A stretch of 64,000 nt of DNA from Chitinophaga varians. Lineage in GTDB: Bacteria > Bacteroidota > Bacteroidia > Chitinophagales > Chitinophagaceae. Location: assembly GCF_014529945.1 (NCBI RefSeq), contig NZ_JACVFB010000003.1, positions 1 to 64,000 on the forward strand, in the 5' to 3' direction. The notes beneath the pieces were generated by a model. It did no database searches and was not told where the DNA came from. It saw nothing but the letters and a program-made list of their open reading frames with translations. The position numbers and the translations under genes are program-made. Positions 9,102-17,862 of this stretch are shown in pieces (position 1 is the first letter of the stretch; each line of letters starts with the position of its first letter).

Positions 9102-10208
9102 TTATCGTACCTGCCAGATGACTTCATGTGCTTCCGTCAGCGAGGGCACTTCCAGTTTGCTGATCAGTCTCTCCATCGCGGCTGCCGGCACCACGTGTTC
9201 GCGCCTGCCGTTTTGTTGCAGTAGCCGGGATGCCGGCACTTCCACGTATACGATGGTCACCGCAGCATGATAAGTAAAGAACAAACTACTGAGCTGTTCC
9301 CGCATTTGTCGGGTGATGTTGGTAGCATTCCAAACGAAGGAACGGCCTTTACGCAGGTATTCCCTCGCCTGCTCTTTGGCCGCCTGTATCACTGTCCCGT
9401 TGCCGCTTTTGTCGGTGGGCGCTATTTTCATGGCTCTTCTGATATCATCCAGGGAGATGACCGGCCATTCTTTATAATGCTGTTGCACGTAGGTGTCTTT
9501 GCCTGCGCCGGGAAGGCCGCTCATCATGACCACCTGTGTCTGCGGCTGTTCGTAAGGCACATAGTCCGGCGACACATCTTCCTTCAACAGGTAGTTCATT
9601 CTTGCCGCTGCGTTGGCAAAAGCCCGGGGCACGCCCCAGCACTGATTATCCCGGCATAGTTCCTCGAAGCAGTCGAGCCGGTAAAGCAAGTCGGCCTGGT
9701 CATCGCAGATACGCCCCAGCGCATCCGCGCGGGCCAGCATGGCCAGCAGGCGGGTGTTCACCTCCAGGCTGGCCATGATAACGGCTTTCTGCGGGTCTTT
9801 CTTGTCGAACACCCACAACGGCAGGCCATGATAACGCACCAGTTTAGCGATCGTCTCCCGGATGTGGAAAGGGGCCGGAACCTCACGGTATAATATCTGC
9901 CGGGCGCGCATCTCCCCTTTGCGCGCATGTCCGGCAGAGGTGATCCTGCCATCTGGCTCGTGCACGGTAGTGGAGTATTTCTCCACATCATGCAGCAATG
10001 CCGCAGCCCACATGATTTCCTGCTCCTGCGGCGACAGCTCGCTGTAAGCGGGTAATTGCCGCAGTTGCTGCAGCACCATTTGCGTATGTACGGCCACGTT
10101 ACCTTCCGCATGGTGACGGGCATCCTGTGGTACGGAAGCCATCACCCGCACCCACTCAAACTGCTGTTCGAGCGCGGCCCAGTCTTTATTATCTGTAATC
10201 TGCCACAT
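9102..10208 (-). CDS. HD-Pnk: HD-domain phosphoesterase fused to 5'-OH polynucleotide kinase
   Basis: 368 aa. The N-terminal HD domain has LLHDVEKY (His-Asp at about 73-74) and further conserved His residues (about 93-95 and 127). The C-terminal P-loop kinase has GLPGAGKDT (about 231-239), a DD pair downstream and an NATN-type segment (about 313). This is the architecture of the HD-Pnk enzyme characterised from Runella slithyformis, where HD removes 2',3'-phosphates and the kinase phosphorylates 5'-OH ends, making broken RNA ready for ligation. The ORF overlaps the upstream RNA ligase gene by 20 bp, so the two are translationally linked. The function is by family; nothing is missing from either active site. 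Confidence 0.85.
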   Translation of the reverse strand: MWQITDNKDWAALEQQFEWVRVMASVPQDARHHAEGNVAVHTQMVLQQLRQLPAYSELSPQEQEIMWAAALLHDVEKYSTTVHEPDGRITSAGHARKGEMRARQILYREVPAPFHIRETIAKLVRYHGLPLWVFDKKDPQKAVIMASLEVNTRLLAMLARADALGRICDDQADLLYRLDCFEELCRDNQCWGVPRAFANAAARMNYLLKEDVSPDYVPYEQPQTQVVMMSGLPGAGKDTYVQQHYKEWPVISLDDIRRAMKIAPTDKSGNGTVIQAAKEQAREYLRKGRSFVWNATNITRQMREQLSSLFFTYHAAVTIVYVEVPASRLLQQNGRREHVVPAAAMERLISKLEVPSLTEAHEVIWQVR

Positions 10209-10902
10209 AGTTACCTCCTTCGTAGTTAAGCCTGGCCCGGCGCCAGTGGCGGGTCCAATGCTGATCGGTTTTCACATGCCCTTTGCGGACATACTTAAAC
10301 ACGTTGTGTGAAAATTCGCTGACCGGATAACCGGCCGCGTTGCGGGACACGATACCTTCCATGACGGTAGGCTCGCCCGTAAATGCATCATGAGGATCAA
10401 AGGCACCGCGACCGCTAATCAGCGACAGCGTGTCCCGCTCAAAGTCCTGCCGTACAGCCGGCGGCGTTAGAGTGCCTACTACGGGCACCACCGGCAAATC
10501 CAGCATGGCGGCATAGAAGCAGGTCTCCTCCCAGCTCAGCCAACGGTCATGTTCCCGGACGCCAAACACATAAAAGTGATGGTCCAGGTTTTTATATTCA
10601 ATAGAATGTACTGCGTACAGGTTCTCCAGAAAAATCTCCAGGTCACCCAGCTCATTTTTAATACTTTGCCAATAACGGCGGATGCTTTCCGTCCACGGTG
10701 AAGTAGTGGGCGCCGCGTGAGAGCGTGCAAACACGCCGTGACGGGAAAGACAGTTGTTCTCTCCATCCAGCTTTTCCGTGTGTATCAACTGCGGTATGTT
10801 TGCCAGCCAGTCCCAGTAATCGTACTGGATACGGTCATCGCTGGTGGTTCCCGGTGAGAACGGATAATGATAAGTACGGCCATATTTTTGGGAAATCGCC
10901 AT
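10189..10902 (-). CDS. RNA ligase family protein
   Basis: 237 aa. Nucleotidyltransferase motif I is EKLDGEN with the lysine that takes AMP at about residue 44; a motif IV-like MEGIVSR and a motif V-like FKYVRKGHVKTD follow near the C-terminus. It would seal RNA ends using ATP. It is upstream of and overlaps the HD-Pnk gene, so the pair forms an end-healing plus sealing cassette. Compact size indicates a catalytic core without a large extra domain. The physiological RNA target (tRNA, rRNA or mRNA cut by a ribotoxin) is not evident from this locus. Confidence 0.85.
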   Translation of the reverse strand: MAISQKYGRTYHYPFSPGTTSDDRIQYDYWDWLANIPQLIHTEKLDGENNCLSRHGVFARSHAAPTTSPWTESIRRYWQSIKNELGDLEIFLENLYAVHSIEYKNLDHHFYVFGVREHDRWLSWEETCFYAAMLDLPVVPVVGTLTPPAVRQDFERDTLSLISGRGAFDPHDAFTGEPTVMEGIVSRNAAGYPVSEFSHNVFKYVRKGHVKTDQHWTRHWRRARLNYEGGNYVADYR

Positions 10903-11239
10903 ATAAATGAAATTACGAATTACGGATTACGAATTACGAATGGAGGCTGTTAATCAACAGGTATCCCTATGCTCCTGTATACCAGGAGTTTCCTTGTAAT
11001 TGGTAACGTATTCAGGTTAAACAAAAAAATTCACAGGCCGGTTCCGGAGCGGAACGGCGAAGAAAAGACGGTTAATATGCCTGTGAAATTACATGGCGCA
11101 AGGTTTTATCTGTTTTTACAAATGAGCCGCAAAGATAATGAACTTTTCGATTTCTGTTTCCGTCCATCCTCTTCCTCCTGTTGTATATGCCATAATTCTT
11201 TATATTAGGTGTCGACAATCAACAAAAATCTTCACCATC
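10903..11239. other. Intergenic region between divergent RNA ligase and DUF885 genes
   Basis: 337 bp without a convincing gene. It holds four perfect or near-perfect tandem copies of a heptamer ATTACG[A/G] at 10912-10939, only 10 bp upstream of the RNA ligase start. The remainder must contain both promoters, but no clear TAnnTTTG box was seen. An in-frame upstream extension of the DUF885 ORF (from 11138) lacks signal-peptide character and was not accepted. Confidence 0.6.
10912..10939. repeat. Four tandem ATTACG[A/G] heptamers
   Basis: Units lie at 10912-10918, 10919-10925, 10926-10932 and 10933-10939; only the second differs, by its last base. The array is directly upstream of the RNA ligase start codon, so copy-number change could alter spacing in its leader. 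No function is proven. Confidence 0.8.
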
Positions 11240-12994
11240 ATGAGAAAAATACTTCTTTGCGCCTCGGCAGCTGCAGCCATGGTTGCCTGCAACAACGGCA
11301 ACAGCTCCCAGGGCGGTGGTCAGGCAGACAGTGTGCTAAACAAAGCATTTCAGGCCTACCAGGAACGTTTTATCGACCAGCTTTGGAAAGAAAACCCTGA
11401 TTGGGCCACCAGCGTAGGTTATCATAAATATGACTCCGTACTGATTGTACCCGACAGCGCGGCGGCACAATCCAGCCTCGCATTTGCCCAACAGCACCTG
11501 GATTCCCTCAAAAGTTATGAGTTAAGTAAACTCTCCGATGCCAACCAGACAGACTATCACATGATAGAAAACTATCTGAAGTCTTCACAATGGGGCATTA
11601 AAGAACTGAAAAACAACGAATGGGACCCTTCTTACTTTAACGTAAGCAACACCTTCGCTTTTATTCTCAACGAAAACTACGCACCGCTGGAATCCAGGCT
11701 GCGCAGCTTCTCCGCCAGACTGGGCAACGTGCCGGCTTATTATGAAGCGGCCAAAAAACAAATCAAAGATCCGGTACCGGAGCTCACCTCACTGGGAGCA
11801 GACCAGAACAACGGCGGCGTATCCGTCTTTGAAAAAGACTTCGTGGACTCCCTGCAAAAGACCAGCATCAGCGCTGATGAGAAGAAAGTGATGATAGCCC
11901 GCGCGCAGACAGCCGTGAAAGCCATCAAAGACTACGCAACGTGGCTGAAAGCCCTGAAACCGGAGCATCCGCGTAGCTTCCGGCTGGGTGAACCGTTATA
12001 CGACCAGAAATTCAACTATAATGTCCAGTCCTCTTTCACCGCTTCACAGATTTACGATTCTGCCATAACCCGTAAAGCATATGTACATGGTGAGATGGCT
12101 AAAATCAGCCGGCAACTGTGGCCCAAATATTTCGGCAGCCAGCCTGTGCCAACCGATTCGCTGGAACTGATCAGCCGCATGATCGATACCCTGTCTGTAA
12201 AACACGTGAAACCGGAAGAATTCCAGGCGACCATCGAGAAACAACTGCCGGAGCTGATTGCTTTCATCAAAGAGAAAGACCTGCTGTATGTCGATCCTTC
12301 CAAACCGCTGGTAGTACGTAAAGAACCTGCCTACATGGCGGGTGTGGCCGGTGCTTCCATCAGCGCCCCTGGCCCGTACGATAAAGGCGGCAATACCTAC
12401 TACAACGTAGGCAGCCTTGAAGGATGGCCTAAAGACAAAGCAGAAAGTTATCTGCGTGAATACAACCACTACATCCTGCAAATACTGGATATCCACGAAG
12501 GTATTCCGGGCCACTATACCCAACTGGTATACTCCAACCAGTCACCCAGCCTTATCAAATCCCTGATGGGCAACGGCGCCATGATAGAAGGCTGGGCGGT
12601 ATACTCCGAGCAGATGATGCTGGAAAACGGCTACGGCAACAATGAGCCTGAAATGTGGCTGATGTGGTACAAATGGAACCTGCGTGCCATGTGTAATACC
12701 ATCCTCGATTACAGCGTACACGTGAAAAACATGAGCCGCGAAGATGCTATTCACCTGCTGACAAAAGAAGCCTTCCAGCAACAGGCCGAAGCAGAAGGGA
12801 AATGGAGAAGGGTCAGCGTGACCAGCGTACAGCTCACCAGCTACTTCACCGGCTATAAAGAAATCCTCGACCTGCGGGAAGCTTATAAAAAGAAGATGGG
12901 CAAAGATTACAGCCTGAAAGCTTTTAACGAGAAATTCCTGAGCTATGGCAGCGCACCTGTGAAATATATCCGACAGCTGATGCTGAAACAATAA
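11240..12994 (+). CDS. DUF885 family lipoprotein, putative metallopeptidase
   Basis: 584 aa from the ATG at 11240, chosen because it gives a lipoprotein signal (MRKILLCASAAAAMVAC, Cys at 17); the longer frame from 11138 adds a non-signal segment. The DUF885 body contains HEGIPGHYTQ at about residue 419, the zinc-binding type motif of the family, with a distal conserved Glu (MIEGWAVYSEQ). Members are thought to be exported zinc peptidases acting on small peptides or on modified amino acids, but substrates are mostly unknown. It is monocistronic and is followed by a long inverted repeat at 13000-13085. Confidence 0.88.
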   Translation: MRKILLCASAAAAMVACNNGNSSQGGGQADSVLNKAFQAYQERFIDQLWKENPDWATSVGYHKYDSVLIVPDSAAAQSSLAFAQQHLDSLKSYELSKLSDANQTDYHMIENYLKSSQWGIKELKNNEWDPSYFNVSNTFAFILNENYAPLESRLRSFSARLGNVPAYYEAAKKQIKDPVPELTSLGADQNNGGVSVFEKDFVDSLQKTSISADEKKVMIARAQTAVKAIKDYATWLKALKPEHPRSFRLGEPLYDQKFNYNVQSSFTASQIYDSAITRKAYVHGEMAKISRQLWPKYFGSQPVPTDSLELISRMIDTLSVKHVKPEEFQATIEKQLPELIAFIKEKDLLYVDPSKPLVVRKEPAYMAGVAGASISAPGPYDKGGNTYYNVGSLEGWPKDKAESYLREYNHYILQILDIHEGIPGHYTQLVYSNQSPSLIKSLMGNGAMIEGWAVYSEQMMLENGYGNNEPEMWLMWYKWNLRAMCNTILDYSVHVKNMSREDAIHLLTKEAFQQQAEAEGKWRRVSVTSVQLTSYFTGYKEILDLREAYKKKMGKDYSLKAFNEKFLSYGSAPVKYIRQLMLKQ

Positions 12995-12999
12995 ACATT

Positions 13000-13085
13000 T
13001 AGATATTTAGGTATTTTATCATTTAAAAAAATGCAGCGGAGATCATCTTCGCTGCATTTTTTTAAATGATAAAATATCTAAATAA
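13000..13085. repeat. Long inverted repeat, GCAGCG-GAGATC core
   Basis: The segment TATTTTATCATTTAAAAAAA plus TGCAGCG is mirrored after a short GAGATCATCTT core by CGCTGCA and the same AT-rich arm. It lies in the 99-bp gap between the convergent DUF885 and DUF4272 genes, where it could terminate both. It has the same centre (GCAGCG[A/G]AGATC) as elements at 17044-17161 and, with GGAGCG, at 45-94 and 36384-36446. Confidence 0.8.
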
Positions 13086-13093
13086 CCAAATGA

Positions 13094-14314
13094 TCAGGTG
13101 TCGCACGTTACCTCGTCCCACGGCTGATTGCGGTAGTTGATCAGCCAGTTGAGCGCGTAATGCCTTTCATATACCACGCCCGGATGTACCGGTGCTTCTT
13201 CACTTTTCAGGCGGGCATCTACGCATGACCAATGGGCACGGTAATAAAGGTCATTGGCATCGAGGATGGCCGCTGTGGGGCGCAGTGCAGCCGCTTTTTC
13301 GAAGAAGAAGGTCAGATCGCCGGACAGTCCGCGGAAAGGAAATACTTCTTCCGGTACCAGGTCCAGATTACAGAGATCAGTCATATATCCCAGTTCCGGC
13401 ACCAGGTCGAGGGCCCACAGCAGTACCCAGATGCTTTCACATTTCCAGGTGGCTTTGGTTTTTTGTTCTTCCGTAGGATTGTCCAGGAAGCTCTTTTCTT
13501 CCGGGGAAGTGTGTTCCCACAGTTGATTTTTTTGCAGATAGCCGATCACGTCTTTTCCCTGCAAATGGCCGAAGGCCACGCCATTGATAGCAGTAAGGAC
13601 TGCTACCCTTTTAGCTACTTCTTCGCGGGAGCGGAGCACGACGGTATTTTCATCGACGATAGCCGGCAGCATGGCGCTGGAGCGGACACCCATAGACTGC
13701 AGCTGTTGCAGGCTGCGGGCTTTCCTTTCCAGTGCTTCCGCTGAGGGAGGCGTTGGGTTGTCGAAATATTTGGCTTCAATATTTACATTGAGATTGGTAG
13801 CGGTGGAATGACCGTTTACGTCCAGCAGGAGTGCGCCTGTTTTATCCCAGAAGCCCTGTACGTCTGTATTGAAGATCACATTGCCTTCGGAGAAAAAGAA
13901 GGCGTCCAGTTCGTAGGCCAGTTCCATCACGGCGGAGCGGAGATCTCCGTTGAAGGAGGGTTCAGCCTTGATGGCGATCTCTGTATTGATGGTAGGAATT
14001 TTTGCCAGCAGCCGTTGTTTCAGCTCCTGATTATCGGCATCGATTTGCTGTACAAATGCGTGCATACCGTGCAAATTAACGATGATGGGCTCATCACTGT
14101 GTTCCAGGGTGTAGCCCGGCACCGACCGTTGCCGGTAAGTGATTGTAATGGTATTGCCTTTTCTTAAACGTCTCTTTTTCGAAACTACGGTAATACTCTC
14201 CCAGTTGTCTTCCTGTCCGTTTACTTTCAGGGCCGATGCATCGAAATGCGCACGCATGCGCGTCAACACCTTTCCCATATCTACCTCATGCGTGTAGAGG
14301 GTACAATTTTCCAT
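13094..14314 (-). CDS. DUF4272 domain-containing protein
   Basis: 406 aa from the ATG at 14314; the longer frame from 14347 adds only 11 residues. No signal peptide or membrane segment, so it is cytosolic. The C-terminal half is typical of DUF4272 (about 195-405), with ARSLQQLQSMGVRSSAMLP at its start and the family ending VVYERHYALNWLI then W-D. The N-terminal half is a separate domain of unknown role. The function of DUF4272 is not established. It is convergent with the DUF885 gene across an inverted repeat. Confidence 0.85.
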   Translation of the reverse strand: MENCTLYTHEVDMGKVLTRMRAHFDASALKVNGQEDNWESITVVSKKRRLRKGNTITITYRQRSVPGYTLEHSDEPIIVNLHGMHAFVQQIDADNQELKQRLLAKIPTINTEIAIKAEPSFNGDLRSAVMELAYELDAFFFSEGNVIFNTDVQGFWDKTGALLLDVNGHSTATNLNVNIEAKYFDNPTPPSAEALERKARSLQQLQSMGVRSSAMLPAIVDENTVVLRSREEVAKRVAVLTAINGVAFGHLQGKDVIGYLQKNQLWEHTSPEEKSFLDNPTEEQKTKATWKCESIWVLLWALDLVPELGYMTDLCNLDLVPEEVFPFRGLSGDLTFFFEKAAALRPTAAILDANDLYYRAHWSCVDARLKSEEAPVHPGVVYERHYALNWLINYRNQPWDEVTCDT

Positions 14315-14436
14315 GCTAATTTTTTCGAGGGGCCAAAGGTAGCCCAAACCTGTAAAAAATCAACCTTTGGAATTTTCATTTTTTTCCGTAGTCAGGAATA
14401 ATTATTGCCTTCGTATGATAAAAAAGGAGCATAACT

Positions 14437-14646
14437 ATGGTCAACAAACGCGTTTATTACCGGTGTGCATTATGGCTGACAGCTGCGGCCCTGCTGGCCG
14501 CCAGCTGTGTTCCCCCGAGGAGGCAGCAGCCGCCGCATCCGCCACGGCCGCGGTTGTCATCGGCTTTATTGATGGCTTTTGTTCCGTTGTTGCAACAAGT
14601 GGATAATCCTGTTGAGTTTCACGGGATCATTGATATAAGGGGATAA
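14437..14646 (+). CDS. Small proline-rich putative lipoprotein
   Basis: 69 aa. A strong Shine-Dalgarno (AAGGAG, 14425-14430) lies ahead of the ATG, which is unusual in this window. The N-terminus is a clear export signal (ALWLTAAALLAASC), followed by a Pro/Arg-rich tract (PPRRQQPPHPPRPR). The last 81 bp overlap the 3' end of the convergent DUF1080 gene on the other strand, which is the main argument against it. I do not recognise a family. The signal peptide plus ribosome binding site make a real gene more likely than not; the exact 3' part is doubtful. Confidence 0.45.
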   Translation: MVNKRVYYRCALWLTAAALLAASCVPPRRQQPPHPPRPRLSSALLMAFVPLLQQVDNPVEFHGIIDIRG

Positions 14647-15414
14647 ATCAAACAACTCAACTTTCCGGAACTGGACCGGATGACTTTCACTTTGCAGGGA
14701 AATAGAGCCTTCTGTGAGCAGTTTACCATCCTGTTTCACAGCAGGATCGGCATGTGATACGTTGCCGGCGCCAATCTGTGGTTTGTTGTAAACGAGCACA
14801 GTATCTCCTTCCACAATATGTTTGATCGCGGAATCACGCAGCACCAGTGCTTCCACACGCACCCACTGGTTGCCATGATACGTTTTGGAAGTAGAGCCGA
14901 TGCAGTGATCGGTGATCAGTTTGCCATTCATCACCACATTGGTGCCGGGCGTGCAGAGGTTGGCCGTGCTTCTGGGATCTTTACCGTTACCACCCAGCAG
15001 TTGCTCTTCCAGCGAGATGGGGAAGTCCTGATTTTTCGTCATGGTAGCTGCCGGCTGACCATGCAGCATGATACCGCTGTTGCGGAAAGCCCATCCTGGT
15101 CCGCCTTTCACCTGATCGCCGGTGAAGCGGTATTCTGCTACCACCAGGTAGGCAGAGAAACTCTTTTTATAGAAGATGTGCCCGTATCTTTCCTTAAACT
15201 CATCGTATTTGTCGTAGGCAACGGTGAGGTAGCCGTCCTTTACGCGGAAAGTATTGCCGAAATTATCATTGAGATCGTAACCGGTTATTTTGACGTCCCA
15301 GTCTTTCAAATCCTTGCCGTTGAAGAGTTTCAGCCATCTGTTGGGGGCTATTTCCTTTTGAGCATAACTGTGGAGGCCGGAGAGCAGCAATAACGTGGTC
15401 AGTAGCTTTTTCAT
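14566..15414 (-). CDS. DUF1080 (3-keto-disaccharide hydrolase-type) secreted protein
   Basis: 282 aa from the ATG at 15414, which gives a signal peptide (MKKLLTTLLLLSGLHSYAQ). DUF1080 is a concanavalin-like beta-sandwich; here LFNGKDLKDWDVKI near residues 30-43 and a central segment with GWAFRNSGIMLHGQ match it. Some members hydrolyse 3-keto-glycosides made by sugar oxidation; many are only predicted. It would act in the periplasm or outside. It is divergent from the plus-strand 213-aa protein at 15514. Confidence 0.85.
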   Translation of the reverse strand: MKKLLTTLLLLSGLHSYAQKEIAPNRWLKLFNGKDLKDWDVKITGYDLNDNFGNTFRVKDGYLTVAYDKYDEFKERYGHIFYKKSFSAYLVVAEYRFTGDQVKGGPGWAFRNSGIMLHGQPAATMTKNQDFPISLEEQLLGGNGKDPRSTANLCTPGTNVVMNGKLITDHCIGSTSKTYHGNQWVRVEALVLRDSAIKHIVEGDTVLVYNKPQIGAGNVSHADPAVKQDGKLLTEGSISLQSESHPVQFRKVELFDLSPYINDPVKLNRIIHLLQQRNKSHQ

Positions 15415-15513
15415 ATGTTCAGTTGTTTGGCCGGTCAAGATAATCTATCGGCCAGAGAAATACAAACATGGCATATAATTGGCGTCGGGCCTTCTTATCA
15501 ACAATACTTTTAT

Positions 15514-16155
15514 ATGAAGCCTTTACTTTTACTTTTTTGGGTGATGACCGCCGGGTTGACCCCTTCCCTCTTTGCGCAGGACAGCGTACGTAGCTGGCAA
15601 CCCGTGTTGCAGGCGCAGTTACAGGCGCTGGAGAAAATACAGCCTGCACAATGGGCGCCGCATACGGATACCCTGGCACAACTGGCCAATGCCCATCCGC
15701 AGGAGTGGCTGCTGCAATACTACGCCGGCTGGGCTTACACACAGTTGTCTTTTAAAGCAGAGAAGAAAATAGCAGAGCAATACTGCGAGAAAGCGGCGCC
15801 GTTCGTGAAAAGAGCGCTCGGGCTGCAGCCAGGTCATACCGAAACGCTGACATTGATGGGCTATTGGTTGTCGGCCCGCATCAATGCGGTGCCTTCCCGT
15901 GGTGCTTCACTGGGCGCGGAAAGCCGGCAATACGCCGAAAAAGCCATCGATGCAGACCCGTCTAATCCGCGGGCATCGCTGGTTAAGGCGTTGAACATCT
16001 ATTACACGCCGGCGATCTTCGGGGGTGGTAAAAAGAGAGCACGGCCCACCGTGGTGGAAACGGGTGAGAAATTTGCGCGGTTCATTCCTGCCGATGCGCT
16101 GGCACCGAACTGGGGTAAAAATATTTATGACGTCTTGAATGCCTCTTATCAATAA
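15514..16155 (+). CDS. Exported tetratricopeptide-like protein of unknown function
   Basis: 213 aa from the ATG at 15514, chosen because it exposes a signal peptide (MKPLLLLFWVMTAGLTPSLFAQ); the frame opens earlier at 15415 without export character. The mature part is helical with TPR-like pairs (LLQYYAGWAYTQLSFKAEKK, then ALGLQPGHTETLTLMGYWL, then YAEKAIDADPSNPRASLVKA). No catalytic motif. It is probably a periplasmic scaffold. The family is not recognised beyond the repeats. Confidence 0.75.
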   Translation: MKPLLLLFWVMTAGLTPSLFAQDSVRSWQPVLQAQLQALEKIQPAQWAPHTDTLAQLANAHPQEWLLQYYAGWAYTQLSFKAEKKIAEQYCEKAAPFVKRALGLQPGHTETLTLMGYWLSARINAVPSRGASLGAESRQYAEKAIDADPSNPRASLVKALNIYYTPAIFGGGKKRARPTVVETGEKFARFIPADALAPNWGKNIYDVLNASYQ

Positions 16156-16320
16156 GCTGCCATACAGTCGCATGGAAGTGTGTAATTATTTACGCACCGT
16201 CCCTATCATGCCACAGGCATTTAAATTAAATTTTAATATTTAGTCATTTAGATATTAGTATGTTAATTGCTTTTGATAAAACTCGCAGGGTTTTCGCTGC
16301 TTCACCCCAAACTGTATCTA

Positions 16321-17037
16321 ATGACAAATCCATCAAATGGTCATGTACCTCCTAAGGCGGGACCGCTCTACGAAAGTTCAAATATCATCAATGTTACCCC
16401 GGAAGGCAGGATAGTATCCATTTTCACAGGTGCGTGGCTGTTAGGCAGTGCCATCAGCAAAGTCGACAAGAAGCCTGTTGGCAGTTTACTGAAGCTGCTG
16501 GCAGCAGGCTACCTATTGTACCGTGGCATTTCCGGCAATGATCTGGTCAACGGATTGCTGGGCAGAAGAAAACCCGATAAACACATCGCTTCCATCAATA
16601 TCCGCACATCGATGAAAATAGACAACCCCAAAGAGGAGGTTTATTATTTCTGGCGGCAATTGAGCAATCTGCCGGTATTTATGAGACATCTGAAATCAGT
16701 GGAGGAAGTAGATCCGCTGCATTCTCACTGGGTGGTAAAAGGCCCCGGTGGCATTGGCACGCTGGAATGGGATGCTGAAATCGTGAAAGAGATACCTGGT
16801 GAAATGCTGGGCTGGCGCTCTTTACCGGGATCGTCTGTAGCTACGGCCGGTCGTGTTACCTTCCAGGAAACCCTGAATGGCGGCACCGAAGTGGATGTGA
16901 TGATCTCCTATCGTCCACCCGCCGGCTATATGGGCAGTGGTCTTGCCTGGTTGTTGAATCCTGCTTTTGAAAATATGATCGACCGGGATATCAAACGTTT
17001 CAAGAATTATATGGAAACCGGGGAAATCATCGGTTAA
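16321..17037 (+). CDS. SRPBCC family protein with DUF2892-like membrane N-terminus
   Basis: 238 aa from the ATG at 16321. The N-terminal part (about 20-70) holds a two-helix hydrophobic segment (IVSIFTGAWLLGSAIS and SLLKLLAAGYLLYRGISGN) resembling the DUF2892 inner-membrane region. Residues about 95-235 form a START/SRPBCC lipid- or ligand-binding fold (SMKIDNPKEEVYYFWRQLSN at its start), as in coenzyme Q-binding/cyclase-like proteins. The ligand is unknown. Proteins of this type often sit near stress genes such as YtxH proteins, which is the case here (17170, convergent). Confidence 0.82.
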   Translation: MTNPSNGHVPPKAGPLYESSNIINVTPEGRIVSIFTGAWLLGSAISKVDKKPVGSLLKLLAAGYLLYRGISGNDLVNGLLGRRKPDKHIASINIRTSMKIDNPKEEVYYFWRQLSNLPVFMRHLKSVEEVDPLHSHWVVKGPGGIGTLEWDAEIVKEIPGEMLGWRSLPGSSVATAGRVTFQETLNGGTEVDVMISYRPPAGYMGSGLAWLLNPAFENMIDRDIKRFKNYMETGEIIG

Positions 17038-17043
17038 TTTATG

Positions 17044-17161
17044 TATTGGGCTATTTTGTTATTTAGCTATTTAAAAATGCAGCGAAGATCAACTTTTGTT
17101 ATTTTTAAAACATAGGTCTTCGCTGCATTTTTAAATAGCTAAATAACAAAATAGCCCAATA
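17044..17161. repeat. Long inverted repeat, 47-bp arms, GCAGCGAAGATC core
   Basis: The left arm 17044-17090 and right arm 17115-17161 match over 47 bp with one mismatch, separated by a 24-nt AT-rich loop. It fills the gap between two convergent genes (SRPBCC and YtxH) and could end transcription from both sides. Arms are far longer than needed for intrinsic termination. The inner end of each arm (TGCAGCGAAGATC) is the shared core of the family. Confidence 0.9.
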
Positions 17162-17169
17162 ACCAAATT

Positions 17170-17472
17170 TTATGAAAGTGCTTCTCTTTTAAAGCGGTTG
17201 TATTTTCCCTGTGCTTTGTTGATCAGCCTTAAAACGCGTTCGCGTGTATCGTCCTGCAGGCCGTCAATTTCTTTTTCAAACACTTCTTTGAGATCGGAGA
17301 GATCTTCACCGCCACGATTTACCATACCATTTATTTTGTTACGCCAGTCATCCGCAGTATGCCTGATTTTTCTACGGGTATTATCGCCACTTTCCGGGGC
17401 TGTTAACATACCAATAATGATCCCGGTGGTTAACCCTGCAATTGCTCCTGCTAAAAATTTGGTAGTAGACAT
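17170..17472 (-). CDS. YtxH domain-containing protein
   Basis: 100 aa. One N-terminal membrane helix (FLAGAIAGLTTGIIIGMLTA) with the YtxH signature ending TAPESGDNTRRKI, then an amphipathic helical tail rich in Lys/Asp/Glu. YtxH proteins are small general-stress membrane proteins of unknown biochemical role. Convergent with the SRPBCC gene. Confidence 0.88.
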   Translation of the reverse strand: MSTTKFLAGAIAGLTTGIIIGMLTAPESGDNTRRKIRHTADDWRNKINGMVNRGGEDLSDLKEVFEKEIDGLQDDTRERVLRLINKAQGKYNRFKREALS

Positions 17473-17862
17473 AATGTGTAGATTTTATGTGGTTTAACAA
17501 AAAAAGCGCGTGCGTGGTTTAAACCTGCACAGTGAAGCAAGATTTTCAAATATCAGGCCATAACGGCCACCACAAATGTTAAGATACCGTAAAAGAAAAA
17601 TACGTGGAATTTACAAGGCTAAACGTGGGAGGCTTCGATACCTGCCGGAACAATACCAGTATTGACATTGTTCCGGAGGTGGATTGACAAGCGTGTTAGA
17701 TAATGGTGGAATTCATAAAGTCAAACGGAGCAGTAAAATAGGCAGTTTTTTCAATTTTTCAATACTTTTTGAAAGAGATGAAAAAATAAATTTTCTTAAA
17801 AAGTCAAATCCTTCCCGATAACCGTGTACCAGGAAGGATTTGCACTATTTTGTCTGTATGAT
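17473..17862. other. Gene-free interval with two hairpins
   Basis: 390 bp without a supported gene. It contains a 10-bp-arm inverted repeat (CCGGAACAAT at 17645-17654, ATTGTTCCGG at 17667-17676) and, near its right end, the terminator hairpin of the thioredoxin gene (17805-17842). The rest is AT-rich. The promoter of the YtxH gene should lie at the left side, but no clear box was identified. Confidence 0.6.
17805..17842 (-). terminator. Intrinsic terminator of the TlpA-like gene
   Basis: CAAATCCTTCC (17805-17815) pairs with GGAAGGATTTG (17832-17842), 11 bp without mismatch; on the minus strand the stem is followed by a U-rich run. It lies 20 bp after the stop codon of the thioredoxin-like gene. 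Confidence 0.75.

Noticed and set aside
11138..11239. N-terminal extension of the DUF885 protein
   Set aside because: The ATG at 11240 gives a proper lipoprotein signal; the upstream 34 codons do not.
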